Origin: Candidatus Parcubacteria bacterium
GTDB taxonomy: Bacteria; Patescibacteriota; Minisyncoccia; Phycocordibacterales; GCA-2747955
Direction of reading: 5' to 3'
Assembly (NCBI GenBank): GCA_027039745.1
Contig: JALUMP010000119.1
Coordinates: 1-6,147 of the forward strand
DNA: 6,147 bases
Shown: positions 5,905 to 6,147 of the stretch, piece by piece
Layout of the letters: each line of letters begins with the position of its first letter
Numbering within the stretch: the stretch's first letter is position 1
Program-made: the position numbers and the translations under genes
Notes under the pieces: model-generated
Database searches by the model: none
What the model saw: the letters and a program-made list of their open reading frames with translations, nothing else
What the model was told of the DNA's origin: nothing

Positions 5905-6147
5905 CTAAAAAACGATATCTTCTTCATTGATGTCGATTTCTGGAATTGCATTGGCTTGTTGTGCAGGGTTACCACCAGCTTGTGCAGCTTGCTGAGGTTG
6001 ACCATATCCACTTTGTTGTGTATTGTTCCCTTGTGCAGCTTGCTGAGGTTGACCATAAGATGGATTACCTTGCATGTTTTGAGCTTGACCATACGATGGA
6101 TTGCTTTGTGCATTGTTCCCTTGTGCAGCTTGCTGAGGTTGACCATA
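5905..6147 (-). CDS. ssb: Single-stranded DNA-binding protein, C-terminal tail (5' end outside window)
   Basis: The - strand frame entering at 6147 is open for 80 codons to TAG at 5907-5905. It encodes a low-complexity Gln/Gly/Asn/Ala/Pro linker built from four YGQ-headed units, then the acidic tip PEIDINEEDIVF. This layout (disordered linker plus acidic tip ending in a hydrophobic residue and Phe) is diagnostic of bacterial SSB, whose tip recruits replication and repair proteins. The N-terminal OB fold that binds ssDNA lies outside the window. The last three residues are IVF rather than the usual IPF. The overlapping longer frame starting MVNLSKLHKG on the same strand is an artefact of the repeats. 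Downstream genes are a small unknown protein and a primase, not rpsR, which suggests an element-borne ssb. Confidence 0.85.
   Translation of the reverse strand, partial: YGQPQQAAQGNNAQSNPSYGQAQNMQGNPSYGQPQQAAQGNNTQQSGYGQPQQAAQAGGNPAQQANAIPEIDINEEDIVF
5971..6147 (-). repeat. Tandem-like repeats encoding the SSB linker
   Basis: Three exact 27-bp copies lie at 5980-6006, 6031-6057 and 6121-6147, each coding for YGQPQQAAQ. Two of them extend to an exact 36-bp repeat (6022-6057 and 6112-6147) by adding GNN. A diverged unit, YGQAQNMQGNPS, sits between at 6058-6093. Spacing is irregular and always in frame, as expected for an expandable coding repeat. Confidence 0.85.

Noticed and set aside
5877..6146. 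89-codon frame on the - strand starting MVNLSKLHKG with repeated VNLSKLHK units
   Set aside because: It is the out-of-frame reading of the SSB linker repeats. The frame with the SSB tail and acidic tip explains the sequence and ends at 5905.
5971..6147. CRISPR-like repeat array
   Set aside because: The repeats are irregularly spaced, in frame, and encode the SSB linker. The spacers are themselves diverged repeat units.

Overview
The window is very AT-rich and densely coded. Its short leaders, strong AAGGA-type ribosome binding sites and A/T-biased codons suit a low-GC bacterium. The best taxonomic hint is the tail of the single-stranded-DNA-binding protein at the right edge (ending PEIDINEEDIVF), which resembles SSB tails of Campylobacterota such as Arcobacter relatives. 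That assignment is an inference. The ssb here is not followed by rpsR, as the usual chromosomal rpsF-ssb-rpsR order would predict. It is followed by a small unknown gene and a compact zinc-less Toprim primase, so this looks like the replication module of a plasmid, integrative element or phage-like element rather than core chromosome.

Left arm, + strand (2-4212): the 3' end of an unrecognised gene is coupled by a one-base TAATG overlap to a membrane-anchored GGDEF-EAL protein. The GGDEF site of that protein looks intact and its EAL site looks broken. After 47 bases holding a T8A8 palindrome and a TATAAT box come a lipoprotein of unknown family and, 22 bases later, a PIN-PhoH protein (RNase-type domain plus P-loop ATPase).

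Right arm, - strand (6147-4249): the C-terminal tail of SSB, a hairpin, a promoter-like leader of about 137 bases, a 104-residue unknown protein, and 22 bases later a 393-residue Toprim primase-like protein. The two arms converge on a hairpin at 4235-4251 that contains the primase stop codon.

Functionally, the right arm provides ssDNA coating and priming. The left arm combines c-di-GMP signalling, an envelope lipoprotein and a probable RNA-processing enzyme; no direct link among these is proven by sequence. The points most worth checking are: (i) the A8 tract at the end of the 104-aa gene, the only place where a one-base slip would fuse it to the primase; (ii) the divergent PIN-PhoH protein; (iii) the zinc-less primase; (iv) the SSB tip ending IVF instead of IPF; and (v) the half-degenerate GGDEF-EAL protein. 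I saw no tRNA, rRNA, CRISPR array, transposase or IS ends.
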